14,460 nt of DNA from Paradesertivirga sp036399495 (GTDB lineage: Bacteria > Bacteroidota > Bacteroidia > Sphingobacteriales > Sphingobacteriaceae): NCBI GenBank assembly GCA_036399495.1, contig DASWMZ010000219.1:1-14460 (forward strand). The letters run 5' to 3'. Made by a program: the position numbers and the translations under genes. The stretch's first letter is position 1. Each line of letters begins with the position of its first letter. The notes beneath the pieces were generated by a model. The model made no database searches, had not been told where the DNA came from, and saw only the letters and a list, made by a program, of their open reading frames with translations. Shown here one piece after another: positions 1 through 5,893 of the stretch.

Positions 1-99
1 AAAGCTGATGAATGGATGACCGATTACAATTACCATAGACCTCATGAGGCACTAAATTTCAAAACACCTATGGATTTATTACCCGAATTAATAAATTAG
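1..99 (+). CDS. IS3-family transposase OrfB, C-terminal end (partial)
   Basis: Reading frame 1 is open from the first base to a TAG stop at 97-99. It encodes the final 32 residues of a DDE integrase-type transposase, including YNYHRPHEALNFKTPMDLL, which matches the YNxxRPHxxLxxxTP signature at the C-terminus of the rve domain of IS3-family OrfB proteins. In intact elements this protein cuts and joins the IS ends, and is usually made as an OrfAB fusion by -1 frameshifting. The catalytic DDE residues lie upstream of the window, so activity cannot be judged. Confidence 0.8.
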   Translation, partial: KADEWMTDYNYHRPHEALNFKTPMDLLPELIN

Positions 100-141
100 C
101 GAGTCAACTTTTGAATGGCTCAAAAAACGGGGGAGCTTACA
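1..141 (+). mobile_element. Right end of an IS3-family insertion sequence (left part outside the window)
   Basis: The segment holds the last codons of an IS3-type transposase and then about 40 bases of non-coding end. The probable terminal inverted repeat is at 128-141 (cgggggagcttaca), reverse complement tgtaagctcccccg, which has the TG...CA ends usual for IS3 elements. Similarity to RadC proteins starts right after base 141, which supports placing the boundary there. The left end and any target-site duplication lie outside the window, so the boundary is inferred from one side only. Confidence 0.65.
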
Positions 142-536
142 CATCATTAAGGCCTAAAATCACAAAGTCATCAGACGCATTTGAAGTACTCAAGAAGCAT
201 TGGAATTTAGAAACGATAGACTTTCTCGAACATTTCAAAGTAATGCTTTTGAACCGAGCTAATAAAGTGCTTGGGATTATTGAAATAAGTACTGGAGGAA
301 TGGCAGGAACTATAGCAGACCCGAAAGTAATCTTTATAGCTGCTATCAAAAGTGCAGCAAGTGGGATTGTTTTAGCCCATAACCATCCCAGTGGAAACAG
401 ACAACCCAGTCAAGCAGATATTAACTTAACCAAGAAATTGAGGAGTGGTGGAGAGTTGTTAGATATAGCGGTCTTAGATCACTTGATAATTAGTAGTGAG
501 GGATATTATAGTTTCGCCGATGAAGGATTACTTTGA
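111..536 (+). CDS. RadC-like JAB/MPN-domain protein, 5' end replaced by the IS (probably non-functional)
   Basis: The 141 codons encode a short RadC-family protein of the kind common on Bacteroidota mobile elements. The JAMM metal-binding signature is intact: HNHPSG at residues 90-95 and PSQAD at 99-103, with a possible partner Glu58. The C-terminus GYYSFADEGLL is typical of the family. The biochemical role of RadC-like proteins is poorly defined despite the old DNA-repair label. The only long-frame start is TTG at 111, and codons 1-11 lie in the IS end; recognisable RadC sequence begins at residues 11-12 (TSLRPKI). The original start and a short N-terminal segment therefore seem to have been lost to the insertion. 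The next in-frame ATG would give a protein lacking about a third of the domain. It may be a pseudogene, or it may be expressed from the IS end. Confidence 0.75.
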   Translation: MNGSKNGGAYTSLRPKITKSSDAFEVLKKHWNLETIDFLEHFKVMLLNRANKVLGIIEISTGGMAGTIADPKVIFIAAIKSAASGIVLAHNHPSGNRQPSQADINLTKKLRSGGELLDIAVLDHLIISSEGYYSFADEGLL

Positions 537-744
537 AAAGTGCGTCACTATATGCGTCACTTGGTTTAAAAACTAGCTATATTTAATAGAATATAATTAA
601 CAATTTTGTTTAACCAGCAGAATGGATAATTAAGTAGAAAATGCCTAATAAGCACTTTAGAGCTAATATTTCGACTACAAAACAATAGAAATCCTAAGAA
701 ATTAGCTGAGAAGAATGTGGAGTAAAACGAAGGCTAAAAAAGAT
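537..744. other. Non-coding junction between radC and the tRNA fragment
   Basis: All six frames are dense in stops, and I see no promoter or RNA gene. The only local repeat is a 9-base direct repeat, tgcgtcact, at 541-549 and 553-561. This stretch joins mobile-element sequence to the broken tRNA gene, so one recombination junction should lie near its right end. Confidence 0.5.
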
Positions 745-782
745 TTTTCAGTCCTTTGCTCTACCAACTGAGCTATGGTACC
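745..782 (-). pseudogene. 5' half of a tRNA-Phe (anticodon GAA) gene, truncated in the anticodon loop
   Basis: Read on the minus strand from 782, the sequence has an acceptor strand GGTACCA, TA, D-stem GCTC, D-loop AGTTGGTA, GAGC, A, anticodon-stem strand AAGGA and loop CTGAAAA with anticodon GAA at 749-747. The next bases should be TCCTT, a variable loop, a T-arm with GGTTCGA and an acceptor strand TGGTACC. They are instead ATCTTTTTTAGCC followed by unrelated sequence, with no T-arm within 100 bases. Only the 5' half remains. A -7 element just upstream (799-806) suggests the stub is still transcribed. A functional copy must exist elsewhere in the genome. Confidence 0.8.
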
Positions 783-798
783 AGCCCCTTTGGGATTG

Positions 799-806
799 CA
801 AATGTA
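799..806 (-). promoter_or_regulatory. Bacteroidota -7 promoter element for the tRNA-Phe stub
   Basis: On the minus strand this is TACATTTG, a perfect match to the TAnnTTTG -7 consensus of the Bacteroidota primary sigma factor. It lies about 16 bases before the first tRNA base at 782. The following 14-base stretch TTTGCAATCCCAAA (overlapping the element) is identical to that at the rpsF promoter at 6284-6291. No convincing -33 element is visible. Confidence 0.6.
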
Positions 807-937
807 GCGTCTTTTTTGGTTTATAAAAACATTTTTTTTAAATATTCACCTTTTCAATTCAGGCAGTTTTTTGCTATATTAAGCTACGACAATCTCGAAC
901 CAACAAGCCATTGTAATTAGCTTAAAGTCAACATGAA

Positions 938-2239
938 ATGATTCAACAAGTAATTTTTCTTTTTATACTCCTATCAGCAATTCTATTTTTTGTTAGGAAT
1001 ATTAAAAAGATTATTAGAAATATAGGGCTTGGTCAACCAATAAATCGATCAGACAATCCTTCCGAAAGATTGAAGATCATGATGAAAGTGGCCTTCGGAC
1101 AAACAAAAATGGTGGCCAGGCCAATCCCAGCAATTCTGCATTTTTTCGTATATGCCGGATTTATTATCATAAATATCAAAGTACTTGAAATTGTACTTGA
1201 CGGTCTTTTAGGTACCCACAGAATCTTTGCTGAATCATTAGGGTCTTTTTATAACGTTCTGATTGCTTCCTTCGAATGGCTTGCGCTGAGTGTTCTACTT
1301 GCGTGTCTTATCTTTTTAATTCGACGGAACATTATTAAGATTAAACGTTTTTTTGGCCTGGAGATGACTGCTTGGCCGCGAGCTGATGCCAACTACATCC
1401 TTTATTTTGAGATTATCCTAATGTCGGCTTTTCTGTTAATGAACGCTTCCGATTTTAAACTTCAACAATCAGGCACAGGTAATAACTTTAGCGCTGCCGC
1501 ATTCCCAATAAGCTCCGCTGTAGCCACCCTCTTAACCTCCAATGTAGATTCTCTTATTATTATCGAACGTACATTCTGGTGGTTACATATTATCGGCATC
1601 TTTGCTTTTCTCAATTACCTCCCATACTCAAAGCACTTTCATATTATCATGGCTTTTCCTAACACTTATTACTCAAAGCTAGAACCAAAAGCAGCCTTAG
1701 ATAATATGCCGGTAGTTACAAATGAAGTGAGGGCTATGCTAGATCCTACTTACACACCTCTTAATATAGAATCATCAGGAAGCTTTGGAGCGAAAGACGT
1801 AAAGGACTTAACCTGGAAAAGCCTAATGGATGCCTATACCTGCACAGAATGCGGTAGATGCACATCCGAATGTCCGGCAAATATTACCGGTAAATTGCTT
1901 TCACCGCGAAAAATTGTAATGGATACCCGCGACAGACTTACAGAAGTAGGGAATAATCTTGATAAACATGGGAAAGACTTTGTGGATGCAAAGACCTTGC
2001 TCGATGATTATATCACCCGAGAGGAACTGTGGGCATGCACCACTTGCCAGGCTTGTCTTAAGGCATGTCCGGTAAACATTGACCCATTAGCCATTATCAT
2101 GGACTTAAGAAGATACGTTGTAATGGAAGAATCTAAAGCACCTCTAAGCATTAACAATATGCTTTCCAATGTTGAAAATAATGGCGCTCCCTGGAAATAC
2201 GCTGCTACAGATCGCTTCAATTGGTCAAATAAAGCCTAA
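938..2239 (+). CDS. Membrane-bound 4Fe-4S dicluster electron-transfer protein (HdrE/NarI-like membrane domain plus ferredoxin domain)
   Basis: The 433 residues have a polytopic membrane half and a soluble iron-sulfur half. Hydrophobic segments lie at about 2-20, 66-90, 104-128, 152-170 and 210-240. His68, His217, His233 and His235 sit in or beside helices and are candidate haem b ligands, as in NarI/HdrE/DsrM-type subunits. Two 4Fe-4S motifs follow: CTECGRCTSECP (Cys302, 305, 308, 312) and CTTCQACLKACP (Cys367, 370, 373, 377). The likely role is electron transfer between the quinone pool and a cytoplasmic partner. The CCG-domain gene starts two bases after this stop, the arrangement of HdrDE/GlcF-like modules. 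The start is ATG 938; no Shine-Dalgarno is visible. The electron donor and acceptor cannot be read from the sequence. Confidence 0.85.
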   Translation: MIQQVIFLFILLSAILFFVRNIKKIIRNIGLGQPINRSDNPSERLKIMMKVAFGQTKMVARPIPAILHFFVYAGFIIINIKVLEIVLDGLLGTHRIFAESLGSFYNVLIASFEWLALSVLLACLIFLIRRNIIKIKRFFGLEMTAWPRADANYILYFEIILMSAFLLMNASDFKLQQSGTGNNFSAAAFPISSAVATLLTSNVDSLIIIERTFWWLHIIGIFAFLNYLPYSKHFHIIMAFPNTYYSKLEPKAALDNMPVVTNEVRAMLDPTYTPLNIESSGSFGAKDVKDLTWKSLMDAYTCTECGRCTSECPANITGKLLSPRKIVMDTRDRLTEVGNNLDKHGKDFVDAKTLLDDYITREELWACTTCQACLKACPVNIDPLAIIMDLRRYVVMEESKAPLSINNMLSNVENNGAPWKYAATDRFNWSNKA

Positions 2240-2240
2240 G

Positions 2241-3053
2241 ATGATGGACTCAAACATTCCTGATAAGATAATTTCTGTTCCAACAATGGCCGATATGGCT
2301 GCCGCCGGGCAACAACCTGAGATTTTATTTTGGGTGGGCTGCGCAGGCAGTTTCGACGAACGAGCCCAACGTATAACTCGTTCGATCTGTAAAATACTTG
2401 AGCATGTAGGAATTAAATACGCCGTACTTGGCAACGAAGAATCCTGTACGGGCGATCCGGCAAAAAGAGCGGGTAACGAATTTTTGTTTCAGATGCAGGC
2501 ACTAAGTAATATCGAACTTTTAAATGCTTACAGTATCAAAAAGATCGTTACCGGATGCCCGCATTGTTTCAATACACTTAAAAACGAATATCCTGGCTTA
2601 GGCGGAAATTATGAGGTGATCCATCATAGTCAATTAATACAGCAATTAATGGACGGAGGAAAACTACGCACTGCTGGCAATGAAAGCTTTAAAGGAAAGA
2701 AAATCACTTTTCACGATCCCTGTTATCTGGCAAGAGGAAACAAAGTATATGAAGCACCAAGAAGAGTATTAGAAGTATTGGATGCCGATTTAGTGGAAAT
2801 GAAACGCTGTAAAGCAAATGGTTTATGCTGCGGTGCGGGCGGAGCACAAATGTTTAAAGAGCCTGAACCAGGGAAAAAGGAGATCAATAGCGAACGGATT
2901 GAGGAGGTTTTAAAAACTAAAGCCAATATTGTGGCATCTGCATGCCCATTTTGCATGACCATGCTAAACGACGGAATTAAACACGTCGAAAAAGAACAAT
3001 CAGTAGAAGTGCTGGATATCGCTGAGATAACCGCCAGAGCTAATGGACTTTAA
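2241..3053 (+). CDS. (Fe-S)-binding CCG-domain protein, HdrB/GlcF-like
   Basis: The 270-residue soluble protein has two cysteine-rich (CCG) domains. Domain 1 has Cys34, Cys69, Cys106 and Cys109 (TGCPHC). Domain 2 has Cys161 (HDPCYLARG), Cys190, the Cys196-Cys197-Gly motif CCGAGGAQMF and Cys235/Cys238 (ACPFC). Such domains bind the non-cubane Fe-S clusters of heterodisulfide reductase HdrB and related oxidoreductases such as GlcF. In domain 1 the CCG is replaced by SCTGDP, so probably only domain 2 holds a canonical cluster. The frame is open back to 2169 inside the previous gene, but ATG 2241 (or the adjacent ATG 2244) just after that gene's stop is the likely start. It presumably forms a complex with the preceding membrane Fe-S protein; the substrate is unknown. 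Confidence 0.85.
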   Translation: MMDSNIPDKIISVPTMADMAAAGQQPEILFWVGCAGSFDERAQRITRSICKILEHVGIKYAVLGNEESCTGDPAKRAGNEFLFQMQALSNIELLNAYSIKKIVTGCPHCFNTLKNEYPGLGGNYEVIHHSQLIQQLMDGGKLRTAGNESFKGKKITFHDPCYLARGNKVYEAPRRVLEVLDADLVEMKRCKANGLCCGAGGAQMFKEPEPGKKEINSERIEEVLKTKANIVASACPFCMTMLNDGIKHVEKEQSVEVLDIAEITARANGL

Positions 3054-3057
3054 ATGA

Positions 3058-3147
3058 TTAGCTTTTAATGCTTCTGTGATAAACAAATTTTATAAAACCT
3101 GGCATTAACCGAATAAATTCGCGGGCATAAATTTTAAAGTTGTTCAT
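3058..3147 (-). CDS. Putative 29-residue basic small protein
   Basis: A minus-strand ORF starts with ATG at 3147 and stops with TAA at 3060-3058. The peptide begins MNNFKIYAREF, continues with IRLMPGFIKF and ends VYHRSIKS. It is rich in Lys/Arg and in regularly spaced aromatic and aliphatic residues, consistent with a basic amphipathic helix. A perfect TAnnTTTG element (3170-3177) lies 22 bases upstream of the ATG and would give a leader of roughly 10-20 bases. I do not recognise a family. It is too short to be certain by ORF statistics alone; the promoter placement is the main support. It could instead be the remnant of a longer gene. Its end is close to the stop of the convergent CCG-domain gene. 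Confidence 0.45.
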   Translation of the reverse strand: MNNFKIYAREFIRLMPGFIKFVYHRSIKS

Positions 3148-3169
3148 TGTAGGTGGCTGGTGTGTATGG

Positions 3170-3177
3170 CAAATATA
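3170..3177 (-). promoter_or_regulatory. Bacteroidota -7 promoter element upstream of the 29-residue ORF
   Basis: The minus strand reads TATATTTG, a perfect TAnnTTTG match. A TTG that could act as the -33 element lies about 18 bases further upstream, a spacing usual in this phylum. The stretch is AT-rich, so a chance match is possible. Confidence 0.5.
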
Positions 3178-3230
3178 TATTCATTATTTTAATAATACAA
3201 TATTTATTTTAACCTTATTTTGAAAAAATA

Positions 3231-3630
3231 TTAATGTTTCAACATCGAAATATTATTCTTTAAACTATTCACTTGTTCAGGTTTTATGTCAATTACCGGT
3301 AGCGATAATATTGAAGTCATAGAGTCTATATTACCTTTTGGGTCATTATCCGTTTGAACTATAATATCAACTTCTGGAGTAGTGAATATTATGTTTCCCA
3401 AATTAAAGCTCCATTAAAGTCAATATCTGATGAGCGTTTTAGATTAAAAGAAAAATATCCCTGTTTACCAGAGGTAAAGTGTTTCCTTAAACGGAATAAG
3501 CCATCTAAGGTTACCGATAAATCCCATTTCTTTATACCTGTGTAACAGTAGATTGATATACGACGCTAAAAGCACTCGCTGAATCCATTTCAGTTCATCT
3601 GTTCTTACAACTTTACATTGATAGCGATAA
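3231..3630 (-). pseudogene. Possible decayed minus-strand gene with frameshifts
   Basis: Three minus-strand frames take over from one another and each looks protein-like. Frame A, about 3623-3468, includes VVRTDELKWIQRVLLASY. Frame B, 3564-3392, includes LDGLFRLRKHFTSGKQGYF and KRSSDIDFNGALIWET. Frame C runs from about 3410 to a TAA at 3231-3233 and includes IIVQTDNDPKGNID and SLPVIDIKPEQVNSL. One missing base near 3393 would join frame B (GALIWET) to frame C (IIFTTPEVD). The A-to-B switch would fall around 3500-3530. I do not recognise the family. A 63-codon plus-strand ORF (3354-3545) overlaps, so the coding strand is not certain and a conserved non-coding repeat is also possible. Confidence 0.35.
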
Positions 3631-3751
3631 TAAAAATAAAGAAAATAAAAAGAAACACGAGGCGGTAGAATATTTACACGTGCTGTACATAAAGGAGAGG
3701 CATTAAGTATTTGCGAACTTATAATTTGTAATTTTGAATTATGGACCCATC

Positions 3752-4309
3752 ATGAGAATTCCATTAGAAACTGATCAAATTGCTCATGATAGCTCCATGG
3801 CTATTAAAAACAAATATATTCAAATGGAAATATCTAAAAAAGCCCGCGTGTGGATCTACCAATCAAACCGCCACCTCACAACCACTGAAGAAACAGAGAT
3901 AAAAGATATATTATACAATTTTATTAATCAATGGGAAGCTCATGGCAATAAGCTGACTGCATTAGCTGATATACGGTATAACCGGTTCATAATCGTGGCA
4001 GTTGACGAAGAACAAGCAGGCGCAACAGGCTGCTCTATTGATAAATCTGTAAATTTGATGAAACACATCGAAAATCAATTTGGGATAAGTTTATTTGATC
4101 GGATTGATATTGCTTATCGCGAGGGCGAAACAATAGATTCTTGCGGGCGTGAGGAATTTGAGGAATTAATTTTAAATGGTAAGATTACCGAAGATACGAT
4201 CGTTTTTAACAACCTCGTTCAAAACATCGAAGAGCTTGAAACCAATTGGGAGGTTCCGTTCAAGAATAGCTGGCATCAAAGCGTGTTTGGTAATTTGATT
4301 AATACTTAA
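3752..4309 (+). CDS. Conserved Bacteroidota protein commonly labelled 'ABC transporter ATPase' (function unknown)
   Basis: The protein contains KARVWIYQSNRHL, FINQWEAHG, RFIIVAVDE, GATGCSIDKSV and a C-terminal EDTIVFNNLVQN...WEVPFKNSWHQ. This pattern belongs to a family of about 160 residues widespread in Bacteroidota and often annotated as an ABC transporter ATPase. No Walker A or ABC signature is present, so that label is not supported. The conserved Gly-Cys-Ser-Ile-Asp patch is a candidate functional site. The start is uncertain: the frame opens at TTG 3734 and has ATG codons at 3752, 3797 and 3824. Family similarity begins near ATG 3824 (MEISKKARVW), which would give 161 residues; ATG 3752 is listed as the first ATG. 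It has no terminator before the convergent mtgA. Confidence 0.75.
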   Translation: MRIPLETDQIAHDSSMAIKNKYIQMEISKKARVWIYQSNRHLTTTEETEIKDILYNFINQWEAHGNKLTALADIRYNRFIIVAVDEEQAGATGCSIDKSVNLMKHIENQFGISLFDRIDIAYREGETIDSCGREEFEELILNGKITEDTIVFNNLVQNIEELETNWEVPFKNSWHQSVFGNLINT

Positions 4310-4366
4310 TTACTTACAAGCAGTACTGAATTTCATCAAGTTGCTGCTTTGCCGAATGATTGGCCT

Positions 4367-5092
4367 TTAATCGAATTTCAAAAATTTAATTCTTCGCATA
4401 TTCTGAAGAATTCGATACTGTTTTTGATAGACATAGGCCGTAGGATGAAGAGGTGTCCAGCGTCTCGGATTAGGTACTACCGCAATAAGCAAAGCAGCCT
4501 GGCGCTTACTTAACTTAGCAGCTGATTTCTTATAATAGAATTGTGTAGCAGCTTCTGCACCGTAAATTCCGTCGCCCATTTCAATCACGTTCAAATAAAC
4601 TTCCATGATGCGTTTCTTGCTCCAAAGCAATTCTATCAAGGCGGTAAAATAAGCCTCAAAGCCTTTTCTTATCCACGATCTGCCAGGCCACAAAAAAACG
4701 TTTTTGGCAGTCTGTTGAGTAATGGTGCTCCCTCCGCGCATCGGTTTCCCAGCCTTATTCTTTGTATAAGCTTTTTGTATAGATTTCAAATCAAAACCCC
4801 AGTGCTGCAAAAAATGTGCGTCTTCACCAGCCATTGCAGCGTATTTTAAATTTTCCGATAGATCGTCAAAGTTCCGCCACTTCTTATCTATTTTCCATTT
4901 CTTATTATCACTCTTTTGTTCGATTCCACGTTGAACCATCAGCCAGGTGATAGGGGGATTAATAAAACGATAGGCAAGCACCCATATAAATGTGATTACA
5001 AAAAACCACAATAAAACCTTCTTGACAGTTCTCAAAATATTAGACAACCGATTCGATGAAGATTTCCGAGCAGTACTCCTTTTACGCGTCAT
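4367..5092 (-). CDS. mtgA: Monofunctional biosynthetic peptidoglycan glycosyltransferase (GT51)
   Basis: The enzyme polymerises lipid II into glycan strands at the outer face of the cytoplasmic membrane. From ATG 5092 it has 241 residues: a basic N-terminus rich in Arg/Lys/Ser, one membrane helix (about 25-44, VLLWFFVITFIWVLAYRF), then a GT51 domain. The hallmark motifs are present in order: GEDAHFLQHWGF (catalytic Glu90), GGSTITQQTAKN, RKGFE, KKRIMEVYLNVIEMG and GIYGAEAATQFYY. There is no transpeptidase domain, so it is MtgA rather than a class A PBP. A GTG two codons upstream (5098) is a less likely start. It lies downstream of rplI in the same direction with a hairpin terminator between, so it is probably expressed at reduced level by read-through or from its own weak promoter. 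Confidence 0.93.
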   Translation of the reverse strand: MTRKRSTARKSSSNRLSNILRTVKKVLLWFFVITFIWVLAYRFINPPITWLMVQRGIEQKSDNKKWKIDKKWRNFDDLSENLKYAAMAGEDAHFLQHWGFDLKSIQKAYTKNKAGKPMRGGSTITQQTAKNVFLWPGRSWIRKGFEAYFTALIELLWSKKRIMEVYLNVIEMGDGIYGAEAATQFYYKKSAAKLSKRQAALLIAVVPNPRRWTPLHPTAYVYQKQYRILQNMRRIKFLKFD

Positions 5093-5110
5093 GGGCACAA
5101 AAATAAAAAA

Positions 5111-5129
5111 GGCACTCTTAAAGAGTACC
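5111..5129 (-). terminator. Terminator after the rpsF-rpsR-rplI operon
   Basis: An inverted repeat GGCACTC (5111-5117) / GAGTACC (5123-5129) with loop TTAAA and one mismatch is flanked by A-rich sequence on the left and T's on the right. On the minus strand the hairpin is followed by a run of T's, a rho-independent terminator for the ribosomal operon. It lies only about 20 bases before the mtgA start. Confidence 0.65.
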
Positions 5130-5143
5130 TTTTTAAATTATCA

Positions 5144-5162
5144 ATCAGCAATAAAAGCTGAT
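5144..5162 (-). terminator. Secondary hairpin just downstream of rplI
   Basis: ATCAGC (5144-5149) and GCTGAT (5157-5162) form a perfect six-base stem with a seven-base loop, 12 bases after the rplI stop. It lies in tandem with the 5111-5129 hairpin. It lacks a strong T-run and may protect the mRNA 3' end rather than terminate. Confidence 0.4.
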
Positions 5163-5173
5163 CATTAAAAGTA

Positions 5174-5617
5174 TTATTCAGCAACTACTTCAAAAGGAAC
5201 CTGTACTTTAACTTCTTTGTGCAAGTTAAGATTGGCAATGTATTCGCCAACAAATTTAGGTTCAGTTTCAAAAGTAATTCTTCTGCGGTCAACATCAAAT
5301 CCTTCTTTTTTCAATGCATCAGCCACCTGAATGGTATTTACTGCACCAAATATCTTACCACTTTCTCCTGCTTTAGCACCTACAGAAAGTTTTATACCTT
5401 CTAGTCTGGCAGCAATTGCAAGCGCATCATTCTTAATTTTATCTTGTTTGAACTGCGCTTGTTTAATATTTTCTGCTAAAACTTTCTTAGCTGAAGATGT
5501 TGCTAAAGCAGCGAAGCCTTGTGGGATAAGATAATTACGACCATAACCAGGTTTTACGGTTACAATGTCGTCTTTCTCACCAAGGTTTTTAATATCCTGT
5601 TTTAAAATAATTTCCAT
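5174..5617 (-). CDS. rplI: 50S ribosomal protein bL9
   Basis: The 147-residue protein has the bL9 N-terminal signature MEIILKQDIKNLGEKDD followed by VKPGYGRNYLIPQGFA, an elongated connecting helix (about 41-75), and a C-terminal domain with SGKIFGAVNTIQVADAL. Length is normal for the family. bL9 binds 23S rRNA near the L1 stalk and affects translational fidelity. It is the last gene of the rpsF-rpsR-rplI operon, 12 bases after rpsR. The ATG at 5617 is preceded at 7 bases by a perfect AGGAGGT Shine-Dalgarno, which is unusual in this phylum. Confidence 0.97.
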   Translation of the reverse strand: MEIILKQDIKNLGEKDDIVTVKPGYGRNYLIPQGFAALATSSAKKVLAENIKQAQFKQDKIKNDALAIAARLEGIKLSVGAKAGESGKIFGAVNTIQVADALKKEGFDVDRRRITFETEPKFVGEYIANLNLHKEVKVQVPFEVVAE

Positions 5618-5624
5618 TTCGCTT

Positions 5625-5631
5625 ACCTCCT
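5625..5631 (-). promoter_or_regulatory. Strong Shine-Dalgarno upstream of rplI
   Basis: The minus strand reads AGGAGGT with a 7-base spacer to the rplI ATG at 5617. It overlaps the rpsR TAG stop (5632-5630). Most other starts in this window have no comparable sequence. Confidence 0.75.
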
Positions 5632-5893
5632 ATTTTAATGAATCTGTTACATAAGGTAATACCCCAATATGACGGGCACGCTTAACAGCCTGAGCTACTT
5701 TGCGCTGAAACTTTAAAGAAGTTCCTGTAAGACGGCGTGGTAAAAGTTTTCCCTGATCGTTAATAAACTTTAAAAGGAAGTTTGCGTCTTTGTAATCAAT
5801 ATACTTTATTCCATTTTTCTTGAAACGGCAATATTTTTTACGATTATCCTCTACTTTAGGGGCAGTAACGTACTTAATTTGATCTCTTGCCAT
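5630..5893 (-). CDS. rpsR: 30S ribosomal protein bS18
   Basis: The 87-residue protein matches bS18: YCRFKKNGIKYIDYKD followed by ANFLLKFINDQGKLLPRRLTG and a basic helix-forming C-terminus (KFQRKVAQAVKRARHIGVLPY). bS18 pairs with bS6 on the 30S platform; in Bacteroidota, bS6, bS18 and bS21 are reported to form the pocket that sequesters the 16S anti-Shine-Dalgarno tail. Its ATG at 5893 overlaps the rpsF stop by one base (TAATG), favouring translational coupling. A perfect AGGAGGT lies 9 bases upstream, inside the last rpsF codons. Confidence 0.97.
   Translation of the reverse strand: MARDQIKYVTAPKVEDNRKKYCRFKKNGIKYIDYKDANFLLKFINDQGKLLPRRLTGTSLKFQRKVAQAVKRARHIGVLPYVTDSLK

Noticed and set aside
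541..561. Direct repeat tgcgtcact twice
   Set aside because: Only two short copies 12 bases apart; not enough for a CRISPR or iteron array and no link to a replication or recombination gene.
886..910. TTCGA-containing stretch resembling the missing tRNA T-arm
   Set aside because: The flanking bases do not form a five-base T-stem, and it lies on the wrong side of the tRNA 5' end.
3354..3545. 63-codon plus-strand ORF starting with TTG
   Set aside because: It has no promoter or ribosome site and shares its bases with the minus-strand frames that look more like one interrupted protein; not called as a gene, though not excluded.
3752..4309. ABC transporter ATPase function
   Set aside because: The family carries that label in many genomes, but no Walker A, signature or Walker B motif is visible in this protein.
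4541..4849. 102-codon plus-strand ORF
   Set aside because: It is opposite the conserved GT51 motifs of mtgA and has no protein-family features.
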